Origin: Saprospiraceae bacterium
GTDB lineage: Bacteria > Bacteroidota > Bacteroidia > Chitinophagales > Saprospiraceae
Assembly (NCBI GenBank): GCA_028285545.1
Contig: JANQPA010000040.1
Location: 186,001 to 250,000, forward strand
Length of the DNA stretch: 64,000 nucleotides
Direction of reading: 5' to 3'
This document shows, one piece after another, positions 26,735 through 35,966 of this stretch. How positions within the stretch are numbered: the stretch's first letter is position 1; each line of letters opens with the position of its first letter. The notes below the pieces were generated by a model. It did not search any database, was not told the origin of the DNA, and was given only the letters and a program-made list of their open reading frames with translations. The translations under genes were made by a program, and so were the position numbers.

Positions 26735-28069
26735 ATGAATTCCTCAATAATAATATTTACACGACAAAAAAGTTCACGTCTCCAATACATAATCAATGTC
26801 ATTTTTGGAGGCTTGCTAGATACCGAATACACCCTTACCGCTGATTTTGATGATTATGAACAATATCCGGGGATAAAAATTAATTACAGTTCCCAAAAAA
26901 TATCTGACCAGGAACTTTGGATAGCTCCAGTCAATTTATTATTTGAGCAAAATATAGAACCACAAGAGATAGTATGCCAATCAGTAAATGGCCTACCAGC
27001 TGCTTTTTTCCATGACATTCCAGAAGCTGATTTACCTTTTGATCTATTTGCCTTTTGTTTCTTTTTATTGAGTAGGTATGAAGAATATTATGGAGACAAG
27101 GCGGCTTTTGACCAACATGGCAGATTTAAGGCTGAAAGCAGCTTTGCCTATAAAAATAACTTCCTGGGGCAACCACTTATCAATCAATGGAGTATTCGAT
27201 TAGGTGGAATGATTACCAGAAAATATCCCCAGATAAAATTTAGAGCCAAATCTTTTCAATTTGTACCCACTTTTGATATTGATCTCGCCTGGGCCTTCAA
27301 GGAAAGGTCTTTACAGCGTCGAATTATGTCTATGGTCCGAGATGTATTAAAACAAGACTGGAAATCTTTGGGGCTTAGGAAAAAGGTATTGAAAGGAAAG
27401 GCCGAGGATCCATTTGACACTTATGATTATATCAATAATATTCATTCTGACTTAGGATATGCTCCCATTTTCTTTTTCCTACTAGGGGATTTTAGTCGCT
27501 ACGATAGAAATATTGACCCTTCCAATTCACAATTACAAAAATTAATTCACAAACAAGCCAGTAAATACCAAATTGGCATCCACCCTTCTTATCAATCCCA
27601 CCAAAGTGAAGGAAGGTTGGCTAAAGAAATCAAACGACTTGAACAAATTACCGGAAAAGAAGTAATTCACAGTCGTTTTCATTTTCTGAAATTTAAACTT
27701 CCTCATTCTTTTCAACAATTGATTAAATTAGGAATCAAGCATGAATATAGCATGGGTTACGCAGGGGCTCTTGGATTTCGGGCCAGTATAGCCCAAGCTT
27801 TTCCCTGGTATGATCTGGCTAATGAACAACAGACTAATCTTATCATTCATCCCTTTCAGGTCATGGACGGAACACTGAAAAATTATTTAAAATTAAGCCC
27901 CCAGGAATCTTTAACCAAGACCTACCAATTGATGGAAGAAACTGCTTCCGTGGGAGGTTTTTTCTCTACACTTTGGCACAATAGTTCATTTTCCTATATT
28001 GAGGCTTGGGAGGAATGGGCGGAGGTCTATGAAGCCATTCTGCAAAAGGCCCAAAAACTTAGACATTAA
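26735..28069 (+). CDS. Polysaccharide deacetylase-family protein with DUF7033-like N-terminus
   Basis: 444 aa. The N-terminal 130 residues (FDLFAFCFFLLSRYEEY, then a segment to GQPLINQW) are the accessory domain often found before this class of deacetylases. The catalytic part starts with FVPTFDIDLAWAF, where the Asp pair matches NodB motif 1, and GIHPSYQSH matches the histidine motif. Likely removes acetyl groups from an envelope or exopolysaccharide sugar; substrate unknown. The upp gene follows by 21 bp. Confidence 0.75.
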   Translation: MNSSIIIFTRQKSSRLQYIINVIFGGLLDTEYTLTADFDDYEQYPGIKINYSSQKISDQELWIAPVNLLFEQNIEPQEIVCQSVNGLPAAFFHDIPEADLPFDLFAFCFFLLSRYEEYYGDKAAFDQHGRFKAESSFAYKNNFLGQPLINQWSIRLGGMITRKYPQIKFRAKSFQFVPTFDIDLAWAFKERSLQRRIMSMVRDVLKQDWKSLGLRKKVLKGKAEDPFDTYDYINNIHSDLGYAPIFFFLLGDFSRYDRNIDPSNSQLQKLIHKQASKYQIGIHPSYQSHQSEGRLAKEIKRLEQITGKEVIHSRFHFLKFKLPHSFQQLIKLGIKHEYSMGYAGALGFRASIAQAFPWYDLANEQQTNLIIHPFQVMDGTLKNYLKLSPQESLTKTYQLMEETASVGGFFSTLWHNSSFSYIEAWEEWAEVYEAILQKAQKLRH

Positions 28070-28090
28070 TTTGAAAATATTTAATGACAG

Positions 28091-28741
28091 ATGACATTCA
28101 TACTTGAAGAAAAACAATCCATTGCTAATCACTTCATTGCCGAATTAAGAGATCTTAACATCCAAAAAGATCGCATGCGTTTTCGAAGGAATATGGAGCG
28201 CCTGGCTGAGATTTTGGCTTATGAAATGAGTAAGTCATTTATGTATGAAGCAAAAGATGTAGAGACCCAATTAGGAGTAGCCCATACCTCTTTAATTAGC
28301 GATCGAATTGTTATCGGAACCATTCTAAGAGCAGGATTGGCCATGCATATGGGCTTGTTGAATTACTTTGACAAGGCTGACAACGCATTTATTTCGGCCT
28401 ACCGAAAACATCATAAAGACGGTACTTTCGAAATTTCCTTGCAGTATGTTTCCTGTCCCGATCTGAACAATTGTGTCTTGGTTATTTCTGATCCCATGCT
28501 GGCTTCTGGAGCCTCTATGGATGTTACCATCCGCCAACTTAGACAATTTGGTACCCCTAAAGAACTTCATATCGCAACTGCCATTGCCTCCACAACAGGT
28601 CTAGAATACATCCAACGTCTCTACCCGGATGCTCATATTTGGATAGGCGCTTTGGATGAGGAGTTAACAGCTAAGTCCTACATAGTCCCTGGATTAGGTG
28701 ATGCAGGAGATTTAGCCTTTGGATCGAAATTGCAAGAGTGA
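28091..28741 (+). CDS. upp: Uracil phosphoribosyltransferase
   Basis: 216 aa. It converts uracil and PRPP to UMP (pyrimidine salvage). The PRPP-binding motif is VISDPMLASGASM (about residues 134-146), and the uracil-binding end is the C-terminal YIVPGLGDAGDLAFG. Length fits the family. It lies 21 bp after the deacetylase gene on the same strand, so probably co-transcribed. Confidence 0.93.
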   Translation: MTFILEEKQSIANHFIAELRDLNIQKDRMRFRRNMERLAEILAYEMSKSFMYEAKDVETQLGVAHTSLISDRIVIGTILRAGLAMHMGLLNYFDKADNAFISAYRKHHKDGTFEISLQYVSCPDLNNCVLVISDPMLASGASMDVTIRQLRQFGTPKELHIATAIASTTGLEYIQRLYPDAHIWIGALDEELTAKSYIVPGLGDAGDLAFGSKLQE

Positions 28742-28941
28742 TTGGGAAGTTGGAAGGGGGAAGTTGGAATTTTTTGACCTTTAGAGTATTGGATTAATGG
28801 CTTTAAAATCGTTGCTATGTCCTCAACCGACCATCCTTGAAAGACAAAAAAATTAAGATAAATATTGACAATATTTTTATATTCGATAAACCCAAGCAAA
28901 TTCCAAGCTAAGCCCAATTACATTTATTTAAACCACCAGTT

Positions 28942-29331
28942 ATGTGGCCACGAAGAAGAAAAAAGCCGAATAACCCAATTCAGCAGTTAAAAGTAAAAGG
29001 ATTTTCAGCAATACAGTTACTAAAACAACAGGGAAAAGAGAAAAAATGGTTTTTCCCATTCAAAGTCTATAAGTACAGTGAAGCAGAATTATTAGACGGA
29101 AGAACCATGTCTATAATTGACTCAGTCATCACTGATTTAAATGAACTCATTCGAACTAAAATCAAGGGGAAAGATCTTTCCATAAAATTATATGATGAAA
29201 TTATAGCCTTGATTGAAGAATTGAAAGAATTAACTGAGGTGGAGATTGAGACTATCCAATTACGTCCTACATTAAAGGGTGAATCATTTGAACAATTCAT
29301 CAGAAATCTAAAAAAACTCATAGGCTTCTAG
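28942..29331 (+). CDS. Hypothetical protein, 129 aa
   Basis: No recognised family. Basic N-terminus (WPRRRKKPNNP), no signal peptide or membrane helix, and a mostly helical remainder with amphipathic segments such as LYDEIIALIEELKELTEVEIE. Probably cytosolic. It precedes the PadR operator region on the same strand; no functional link can be shown. Codon use and the full-length frame support a real gene. Confidence 0.6.
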   Translation: MWPRRRKKPNNPIQQLKVKGFSAIQLLKQQGKEKKWFFPFKVYKYSEAELLDGRTMSIIDSVITDLNELIRTKIKGKDLSIKLYDEIIALIEELKELTEVEIETIQLRPTLKGESFEQFIRNLKKLIGF

Positions 29332-29352
29332 AAAATTAAGGGAATAGTGATC

Positions 29353-29420
29353 TATTTTTCATACAATGTATAAAAAACATTGCATGCTGTTTTTATTTTT
29401 TATACATTGTATGAAAAATA
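29353..29420. promoter_or_regulatory. Candidate PadR operator: 25-bp inverted repeat containing two nested dyads
   Basis: Arms 29353-29377 and 29396-29420 are exact reverse complements, 18 bp apart. Each arm contains the smaller dyad ATACA-A-TGTAT (or its complement). PadR proteins bind AT-rich dyads with ATGT/ACAT-like halves. It ends 4 bp before the start of the PadR gene, so autoregulation of the PadR/FtsX operon is likely. Confidence 0.65.
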
Positions 29421-29424
29421 TCAG

Positions 29425-29772
29425 ATGCAGGATATCAGATTAGGAGCTTTTGAGGAGATGGTCCTCCTTTCCATTGCAGCTCTTTTGGATCAAGCTTACT
29501 CGGTTTCCATTCGGGATGAAATCAGGAAAGTGAGCGATCGAAATGTCAAATTAGGGATGGTCCACTCTGTTCTAAACAGGCTCGAAAAAAAGGGACTAAT
29601 CACTTCTCATTTGGCGGAAGCCACTAAAAAACGAGGAGGTCGAAGAAAGCGCTATTTTCAAATTACACATAGTGGAAAAGTAGCCCTTTTGCAAACGAGA
29701 AACCAACGCGAACAACTGTGGAATACCATTCCTGACTTTGTCTTCAAAGGCCTTTCTTATGACAGACTTTAA
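29425..29772 (+). CDS. PadR-family transcriptional regulator, cassette 1
   Basis: 115 aa from the ATG at 29425 (MQDIRLGAFEEMVLLS), which aligns with the second PadR protein of this window (MELGNLEEAILLLV). An in-frame ATG at 29380 would place the start inside the operator. The winged helix is visible: YSVSIRDEIRK, VHSVLNRLEKKGLI and KKRGGRRKRYFQITHSGK. It overlaps the start of the downstream permease gene, so both are translated from one mRNA. The ligand or signal is unknown. Confidence 0.88.
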   Translation: MQDIRLGAFEEMVLLSIAALLDQAYSVSIRDEIRKVSDRNVKLGMVHSVLNRLEKKGLITSHLAEATKKRGGRRKRYFQITHSGKVALLQTRNQREQLWNTIPDFVFKGLSYDRL

Positions 29773-32374
29773 CTCCCCTCCTAGGTGGGCCACCCGGCTT
29801 CTAAAATGGTATTGCAGATCCGAAATTTTTGAAGATCTCGCTGGAGACCTGGAAGAATGTTATCATGAAAACTGGGAGCTTTATGGTAAAAAAGCCAATC
29901 TGATCTACGTCATTGATGTTTTCAAATTCATCCGATTTTACACCGTAAAAAATCCGAAAATGGGATCTATCATTCACTCTTTACGCTTACTGAGTAATTA
30001 CAGTAAGACCTCTGTCCGCAATATTTTTCGCAATCCTTTATTTTCTTCAATCAATATATTCGGGCTAGCCATTTGCATGTCTATTGGCTTATTGGTGATT
30101 GCCTTTTTGTTTGAGTTATCAAATTTTGATGGCTTTCATGAGGATAAAGAAAATATCTACCGCGTAATTAGCACCTATCAGTCTCCAAGAAATGGCACTC
30201 TTGAACTGGCCACTTCATCCGTTTTGTTAGGCCAGAAAATGGAGGAACAAACCCCAGGAATTAAATCTTTGGTTATCCTTAATCGAACACTATCAGGCGA
30301 TGTAAAGAAGGGAAATAATGCTGTTCCTATCAGGGGGCTTTATGCCTCTAAATCATTTTTTGATGTACTTTCTTTTCCGCTTATTCAGGGGAATCCAAAA
30401 ACGGCACTTCAGCAACCTAACACTATTGTTATTACCACTACTTTAGCCAAAAAACTATTTGATGATGAGCCTTTAGGACAAATTGTAGAATTTAATGATG
30501 ACAAACATTTTGAAGTCACGGGAATTGTAGAAGATCCACCAATGAATTCCCATATCAAATTTGAAGCCCTGGTATCCTTACAAACATTGGAAAATGAAGC
30601 TCAAAATGAAGAAAATCCACGATTATACCGATGGTCTAGTATGTGGGATAGTTATGTCTATCTAAAAAAAGAAGTCAATACCAGCGAAGATCAGATATAT
30701 AGCTCCATGCAACAGATTGCAGATATCGAAAATAAAACACTCCAAACATACACCATCGAGGTTGGACTTCAAAAATTATCGGAGATTTTGCCAGGTAAGA
30801 ATCTTTCCAACCAAATAGGGCCTGCCTTTCAAACCAGCCAACTTTATTTTATCATTGGATTGACCCTTATCATATTGATTAGTGCTTGTTTTAATTATAC
30901 CAACCTCTCTTTAGCCAGGTCTATTCGAAGAGCTAAAGAAATTGGAGTTAGAAAAGTATTAGGCGCCAAAAAAGGTCAAATATTCGGACAGTTTATCATA
31001 GAAGCAATCACTATTGCCTTGATTTCACTATCATTTTCTCTAATATTTTTTTATTTAATCAAACCCTATTTTCTTTCTTTAGATGAGTCAATGTCAGAAT
31101 TGGTTAAGTTAAATACTAACTGGAATCTTCTCCCCTACTTTCTTCTATTTGCCATTCTTATTGGTTTACTAGCGGGGTTTATGCCATCCATACTTATGTC
31201 AAGATTACAGACTTTGTTAGTACTCAAGGATACCGGCAAAGTAAAATTATTCAAACAGTTTAATTTTCGCAAAACGCTTATTGTCCTCCAGTTCGCCATC
31301 TGTATAGTATTGATTATCTCAACAATTGGCTTGTACAGACAGTACCAGCATGCAGTACTTTTTGATTTAGGATACCAAACTGAATACGTTGTTAATGTTG
31401 ATTTACAAGGTAATGATCCAGAAATTCTAAGTGATGCCTTTGCTACCCTTCCTGCCGTTAAGGAGGTATCCAACTCCCAAATGATAATGAGTACTGGAGA
31501 TGTAATTAGTACTCGAGCTAAATATAATGATCCTTTGGATTCAGCAAGAGTAGAATTTAATGCAGTAGATGAACACTATCTTCCCCTCCATAATATTGAA
31601 TTGGCGGCAGGAAAGAATTTTGGGGCTCGTGATTATCTTAAGGAAATCCCATCCGTTATTGTTAATGCGCCCTTTCTACAAAGATTTAATATTGGCAGCC
31701 CAAATGAAGCGATTGATGAAATCATTTTATTGGATGGCCAAAAAATGCAAATTATTGGAGTTTTAGAAAATCTACATCATAGCACTATTTTTAGTCCAAT
31801 ACATGCTTTTGCATTGGTACATGATCCAACAGCAGCAAAATACCTCAACCTAAAAATAGATCCTACCCAATCAATGACGCTGATGTCCAACCTTAATGAT
31901 GTTTGGAAAAAAATTGATCCTGTACACACCTTAAATGCCGAATATTTCGATGATCGGATAAAATCTACCTATGAAGAATATGCCGTCATGATGAAAATGG
32001 TGGGCTTCCTGGCATGTATAGCCATTCTAATTGCTGCAATGGGATTACTAGGAATTACTATTTATCATGTTGAAACCAAGCTAAGGGAAATTGGCATTCG
32101 TAAAACATTCGGTGCCTCTGAAAATCAATTGGTGCTTCATTTTTCCAGGGGCTTCCTGATTTTATTATTTATATCAGCCATTTTGGCAACACCAGCTTCT
32201 TATTATTTTCTGGATTCTTTTGTAATAAGTCAGTTGACCTATCCAGCTTCTAAACAATATATTGAATTTAGTTTGGGCTTGATACTGATCTTTAGCCTTG
32301 GTTTTTTAATAATTTTTTGGCAAATCCGCCTGGCTGCCAAACGCAATCCGGTCGAAGTGTTGAAGAATGAGTAG
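29759..32374 (+). CDS. MacB/FtsX-type ABC permease with N-terminal prefix domain, cassette 1
   Basis: 871 aa from the ATG at 29759, chosen because MTDFNSPPRWATRLLKWYC aligns with the homologue at 63098; an ATG at 29738 is possible. Order: cytosolic prefix domain (about 1-70), TM1 (about 90-110), periplasmic MacB_PCD, FtsX domain with three helices, a second PCD and FtsX domain. RRAKEIGVRKVLGAKKGQI and TKLREIGIRKTFGASENQ are the coupling segments. It belongs to the type VII ABC class (mechanotransmission). No ATPase is encoded next to it. Overlaps the PadR gene by 14 bp. Confidence 0.87.
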   Translation: MTDFNSPPRWATRLLKWYCRSEIFEDLAGDLEECYHENWELYGKKANLIYVIDVFKFIRFYTVKNPKMGSIIHSLRLLSNYSKTSVRNIFRNPLFSSINIFGLAICMSIGLLVIAFLFELSNFDGFHEDKENIYRVISTYQSPRNGTLELATSSVLLGQKMEEQTPGIKSLVILNRTLSGDVKKGNNAVPIRGLYASKSFFDVLSFPLIQGNPKTALQQPNTIVITTTLAKKLFDDEPLGQIVEFNDDKHFEVTGIVEDPPMNSHIKFEALVSLQTLENEAQNEENPRLYRWSSMWDSYVYLKKEVNTSEDQIYSSMQQIADIENKTLQTYTIEVGLQKLSEILPGKNLSNQIGPAFQTSQLYFIIGLTLIILISACFNYTNLSLARSIRRAKEIGVRKVLGAKKGQIFGQFIIEAITIALISLSFSLIFFYLIKPYFLSLDESMSELVKLNTNWNLLPYFLLFAILIGLLAGFMPSILMSRLQTLLVLKDTGKVKLFKQFNFRKTLIVLQFAICIVLIISTIGLYRQYQHAVLFDLGYQTEYVVNVDLQGNDPEILSDAFATLPAVKEVSNSQMIMSTGDVISTRAKYNDPLDSARVEFNAVDEHYLPLHNIELAAGKNFGARDYLKEIPSVIVNAPFLQRFNIGSPNEAIDEIILLDGQKMQIIGVLENLHHSTIFSPIHAFALVHDPTAAKYLNLKIDPTQSMTLMSNLNDVWKKIDPVHTLNAEYFDDRIKSTYEEYAVMMKMVGFLACIAILIAAMGLLGITIYHVETKLREIGIRKTFGASENQLVLHFSRGFLILLFISAILATPASYYFLDSFVISQLTYPASKQYIEFSLGLILIFSLGFLIIFWQIRLAAKRNPVEVLKNE

Positions 32375-32383
32375 AATCATCTT

Positions 32384-32414
32384 TGAGAATGCAGGCCGGT
32401 GGCCTGCATTCTCA
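32384..32414. terminator. Bidirectional terminator, 14-bp stem
   Basis: Arms 32384-32397 and 32401-32414 (TGAGAATGCAGGCC and its complement) with a GGT loop, between the convergent permease and protease genes. Confidence 0.8.
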
Positions 32415-32417
32415 GAA

Positions 32418-34007
32418 TCAGTTTACTTCTACTTCTAACAGGATAGGCACTATCTTTCCTTCACTGCGAGTGCTCACATCAAAGCCCATCCGATATTTAT
32501 CATAGGTAATATCTGGGGAAGGGACCATAAACTTGTTGAGCTTTTTTAATAAATGATTTTTAAGATTTGATTTATTACGAGTTAATTCCGTACATAAGTA
32601 CTGAATATATTGGGCTTTTATTTTCTGGGTAGAAAATAATACTACTAAATAATCCTTCCCCTGGTAGGAAAGTTTTAGACCCGTATTTTTAGAAGGGATG
32701 GTTAGGAGTGATCCGCTACTAAACAACATGGCTGATTCCTGCTGCCCCTGAAATGCCTCATTATAATCTTCAGATTTTGGGAAATGCACCTCTGCTTTTC
32801 CGTTAGGATCTAAACTAAAAACATAGATATAACCATTATCGAAACCACTTTCCACATATAATTGAAAGACATCTCCAACACTTTGTGGACCACGCAGGGT
32901 GTAAAATCCTTCTCTTAACTGGACTCCTGCTTCTTCAAAAATAGGGGTATTATTTTCGACCCTGCCCGTAAATTTTCTAAATCCGAAGGAACCAGCCATG
33001 GATCTTAAATCTGCTCCAGTGTTTTCAACTTCTGCAACTATTTCTTCTGCTGGATCTTCCTTTTCTACTACTTCCAATTCTTCTGGAGTAGTGTCCATAT
33101 TAAAATCAATGGGCTTCCCTTCTGCTAGCATGATGGCATAGGCATGACGGCAATAATCTGCGAAATGAGCATACCGAATCCAAATATATCCTCTATCACC
33201 CCAGTTTCTGCCCCAGCTATTCATCAATTTAAAGGCTCCTTGCATATTGGGAGAAACTTCTTGATCAGGGCGACTAAATTTGTCATCATCATAGCCTACC
33301 ACCACCATAGCATGGCCTCCTGCATAGGTCGTATTTCCTACCGTAGGAAACCAACTTACATCTCCATCTCGAATACTATAGAAGTTATTTAAAACTTTCA
33401 TTCCTACAACTACTGGTTTGTTTTGGGCAAGTACCAGCTTTGTGCTTCGGATTTTTTCTTCTGCCTCTGCTTCTTTTTTAAAAAGTGGGATATAATCTTC
33501 TATTCTATATTCTGCGGCCTTGTCAAATAAAGAAGGGGGCACTTCTTTTAAACAATCATTGGGGTCCGTATCAAAATCACGTGCCAGGCAATTGCCTTTT
33601 TCCTGCATTAGACTCAGGGCTTGAGGCATAGTCAGGCCCATATCGCAATTCCCTTCAATGATCTGATTATAAATAAAAAGTGCTGAATTAGCATTTTGAG
33701 AAATGTAAGTTTTCCCCCTCCACTTATTTTTTATCGCTCTTTCAATCGTCATAGCTCCATAACCTGCCGCCCATCCTACACAAGAAGCAATGTCTCCCTG
33801 ATGACGGATTGCGGGGGCATAGGCACTCAGATCAACCTTCCGGCTGATAGATTTTTGACCAGTGTTAATTTGGATATTTTTGGAAGTATAGGGCAATCGA
33901 TCATATTCATCATCATCAAGCACCAGGCCAAGAGGATAGCTTTGTTGGGACCACCCAATAATCGGAAGCATCAAAAAAAGAAATGCGAAAGTATATAGAT
34001 ATTTCAT
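32418..34007 (-). CDS. Exported papain-like (C1A) cysteine protease with C-terminal DUF4384-like domain
   Basis: 529 aa. Signal peptide MKYLYTFAFLFLMLPIIGWSQ. The C1 catalytic residues are all present: Gln and Cys in RHQGDIASCVGWAAG, His in GGHAMVVVGYDD and Asn in MNSWGRNWGDRGY. An acidic linker follows (about 300-335), then a beta-rich C-terminal domain (about 350-450) of the DUF4384 type often joined to caspase or kinase proteins. No propeptide of the usual papain type is evident. It is the outermost gene on the left of the ECF sigma locus, in the same orientation as the sigma gene. Likely a periplasmic or secreted protease. Confidence 0.85.
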   Translation of the reverse strand: MKYLYTFAFLFLMLPIIGWSQQSYPLGLVLDDDEYDRLPYTSKNIQINTGQKSISRKVDLSAYAPAIRHQGDIASCVGWAAGYGAMTIERAIKNKWRGKTYISQNANSALFIYNQIIEGNCDMGLTMPQALSLMQEKGNCLARDFDTDPNDCLKEVPPSLFDKAAEYRIEDYIPLFKKEAEAEEKIRSTKLVLAQNKPVVVGMKVLNNFYSIRDGDVSWFPTVGNTTYAGGHAMVVVGYDDDKFSRPDQEVSPNMQGAFKLMNSWGRNWGDRGYIWIRYAHFADYCRHAYAIMLAEGKPIDFNMDTTPEELEVVEKEDPAEEIVAEVENTGADLRSMAGSFGFRKFTGRVENNTPIFEEAGVQLREGFYTLRGPQSVGDVFQLYVESGFDNGYIYVFSLDPNGKAEVHFPKSEDYNEAFQGQQESAMLFSSGSLLTIPSKNTGLKLSYQGKDYLVVLFSTQKIKAQYIQYLCTELTRNKSNLKNHLLKKLNKFMVPSPDITYDKYRMGFDVSTRSEGKIVPILLEVEVN

Positions 34008-34086
34008 CTTTAATCAGTTTTCGAATCTAATGATGAATTTAGAATTTATCTTAATTTAAACCAAGCTTCTAAAAATTACAAATCTC

Positions 34087-34214
34087 CATCTGCACATTTA
34101 CTAATTTGCACATCTGCTAATTTGCACATCTGCTAATTTGCACATCTACCAATTTGCACATCTACCAATTTGCACATTTGCCAATTTGCACATCTACCAA
34201 TTTGCACATCTGCT
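34087..34214. repeat. 16-bp tandem repeat, 7 full units plus one degenerate
   Basis: Unit AATTTGCACATCTGCT, with the last four bases varying (TGCT, TACC, TGCC). Full units start at 34103, 34119, 34135, 34151, 34167, 34183 and 34199; a degenerate unit precedes them. It is not CRISPR: there are no unique spacers. It probably changes length by slippage. Confidence 0.85.
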
Positions 34215-34232
34215 AATCTTTATTTTTAGTTT

Positions 34233-34263
34233 AAAAAAAGCTTCCCGCCAGTCGGGAAGCTTT
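34233..34263 (-). terminator. Terminator of the Ig-repeat gene
   Basis: 11-bp stem, 34237-34247 with 34253-34263, followed on the minus strand by a run of seven T (34239-34233). Classic rho-independent terminator. Confidence 0.85.
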
Positions 34264-34365
34264 GTAATATGAATTTGGGATTAGATCATAATTGTCAAAC
34301 GAATATTACTTTTAGGTGTATCTGGTTTTCATTTGGTACTTTGGGATCAGTACATTGGGTCTTAA

Positions 34366-35724
34366 TTATCTGACATAAAAAGTGCAGTATTTTTCACGGT
34401 ATTGACCACACTTATCTTTGATTTTAATTTTTAGTTTATAAGTTCCTCGCTTCAGTTTTCTTAGATATCCGTCGCCGTTACCTTGTCCCTTACACCATTC
34501 GTATGGATAGCTATTTTCTTTGCGGACAAATTTTCCATTTACATAAAGCTCCATGTGAGCAATACTTTGATAATTTTTGGCATCCACTCTTACATAAACA
34601 TCACTGCCATATTTGTAGGTACCATTATTTCTTGGGTATTTAAACCATGCATCCCATTGGCAATGTCCAGGATTTTGATGTCCTTTCACGTATATCACGC
34701 AGTGTTTTTCATTTAACTTTCCACATTTGTCTTTAATTCGGACCGTCAGTTTATAGGTACCAGACTTCATATTTCTCAGGTAATGGTCTGCACTTCCAGA
34801 TCCTTTTGCCCACTCATATGGATAGGTGTTTTCTTTGCGGACGAATTTTCCATTCACATAAAGCTCCATATATTCAATGTGGTGTTGGTTTTTGGGTTCT
34901 ACTCTCACATAAAGATCTTTTCCCGCTGGATAAGAAGCTCCATTTTTTGGGTGCTTGTACCAGGATTCCCATTCGCATCTACTTGGCTGTGGGTTTGGAT
35001 GATGGCCTTTGACATGAAAGACACAGTATTTTTCATGGTACTGACCACACTTATCTTTGAAGCGTACTTTAAGCTTATAGCTTCCTGGCTTCATATTGCG
35101 CAAATATTCATCGCCTCTTGTTCCTTGCTTAGCCCATTCAAAAGGATAGCTACTTTCTTTGCGGATAAATCTTCCGTTGATATACAGCTCCATGTGTTCA
35201 ATATGGTGTCGGTTTTTAGGTTCTACTCTGACATATACATCTTTTCCAGAGGGATAGGTAGCATTTTCTTTTGGAGACTTGAACCAAGAATCCCATTCAC
35301 ACTGGCTAGGCAGAGGATGTTGATTACGGCCTATCACATAAAACACACAATATTTTTCATTATAGCGACCACATCTGTCTTGGATCTTTACTTTTAATTT
35401 ATAGGTTCCAGGTCTGAGGTTACGCAATACAGGATCTCCACTTCCTCCCTGCTTAGCCCACTCATATGGATAGTTATTTTCTTTGCGGATGAATCGTCCA
35501 TTGATGAACAATTCCATAGAAGCAATATGATGCTTTTGTTTGGGATCTACTCTTACATATACATGCTTCCCTTCTGCAATTTTGGCATTATGCTGAGGAT
35601 ACTTAAACCAGGAGTCCCAAACGCAGGTCATCTCCTCCGCTGCAGTGTTCTCTGTAGTACTCGCCGATAAGTTAATTGAAAAAAACAGGGCAGCGGCGAT
35701 TAAAATAAATGCTAACTTTTTCAT
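34366..35724 (-). CDS. Exported protein of four tandem Ig-like (Big_7-type) repeats
   Basis: 452 aa. Signal peptide MKKLAFILIAAALFFSINLSAS, then four highly similar repeats of about 107 aa starting near residues 34, 142, 250 and 356. Each begins with CxWxSWFKxPxxxA, contains MELYINGRFIRKE and the segment PYEWAKQG, and ends with DKCGQYxEKYCVFYV. The shared Cys residues at start and end suggest a disulfide in every repeat. Ig-like modules of this kind act in adhesion or as spacers. No enzymatic domain and no obvious type IX sorting domain at the C-terminus. The word AGGACATTTTCC lies 61 bp upstream. Confidence 0.8.
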   Translation of the reverse strand: MKKLAFILIAAALFFSINLSASTTENTAAEEMTCVWDSWFKYPQHNAKIAEGKHVYVRVDPKQKHHIASMELFINGRFIRKENNYPYEWAKQGGSGDPVLRNLRPGTYKLKVKIQDRCGRYNEKYCVFYVIGRNQHPLPSQCEWDSWFKSPKENATYPSGKDVYVRVEPKNRHHIEHMELYINGRFIRKESSYPFEWAKQGTRGDEYLRNMKPGSYKLKVRFKDKCGQYHEKYCVFHVKGHHPNPQPSRCEWESWYKHPKNGASYPAGKDLYVRVEPKNQHHIEYMELYVNGKFVRKENTYPYEWAKGSGSADHYLRNMKSGTYKLTVRIKDKCGKLNEKHCVIYVKGHQNPGHCQWDAWFKYPRNNGTYKYGSDVYVRVDAKNYQSIAHMELYVNGKFVRKENSYPYEWCKGQGNGDGYLRKLKRGTYKLKIKIKDKCGQYREKYCTFYVR

Positions 35725-35785
35725 GGTTTTTTGGTTGAATTAAATTTTGGATTTGATTGTTTTCGTAGTACTGTAAATTGGGAGG

Positions 35786-35797
35786 GGAAAATGTCCT
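35786..35797 (-). promoter_or_regulatory. AGGACATTTTCC element upstream of the Ig-repeat gene
   Basis: On the minus strand, 61 bp before the start codon. The same 12 bases occur in the same orientation upstream of the sigma factor gene (38194) and the caspase gene (45467). Candidate regulon element. Confidence 0.55.
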
Positions 35798-35885
35798 GGG
35801 AGAAATTTATTTTAATCTTTTCTTAACGTTTTTTCTCTTCAACCTAAAGGCTGAAGTCCAGACATCATAAATGATGTAGTACACA

Positions 35886-35921
35886 AAAAAAGGAGGAGTG
35901 TCATGGCACTCCTCCTTTTTT
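35886..35921. terminator. Rho-independent terminator after the helical exported protein gene
   Basis: 15-bp stem, 35886-35900 with 35907-35921, A-tract on one side and T-tract on the other, so it can work on both strands. Confidence 0.85.
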
Positions 35922-35935
35922 ATAAGGATATAGTC

Positions 35936-35963
35936 TTTCTACCTTTTACCTTCTACTTTATTC
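35936..35963. repeat. Period-7 array next to a stop codon
   Basis: Units TTTCTAC, CTTTTAC, CTTCTAC, TTTATTC, ending 3 bp before the stop codon of the gene at 35967. Same unit family as at 21598, 58594 and 60344. Confidence 0.6.
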
Positions 35964-35966
35964 CAA

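Larger units (their letters stand above)
34008..34365. other. Intergenic region with 16-bp tandem array and a terminator
   Basis: 358 bp between two co-oriented genes. It holds a 16-bp tandem repeat (34103-34214), a rho-independent terminator for the Ig-repeat gene (34237-34263) and about 100 bp of featureless AT-rich sequence. No ORF. Confidence 0.7.

Noticed and set aside
29380-29424. Upstream ATG of the first PadR gene
   Set aside because: It lies inside the inverted-repeat operator and adds residues not found in the homologous PadR protein.
34087-34214. Tandem repeat considered as a CRISPR array
   Set aside because: Units follow each other without unique spacers, the period is only 16 bp and no cas gene is near.
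34783-35397. Plus-strand open frame of 204 codons inside the Ig-repeat gene
   Set aside because: It is antisense to the four-fold repeat, its length comes from the repeated coding sequence, and it has no recognisable protein features.
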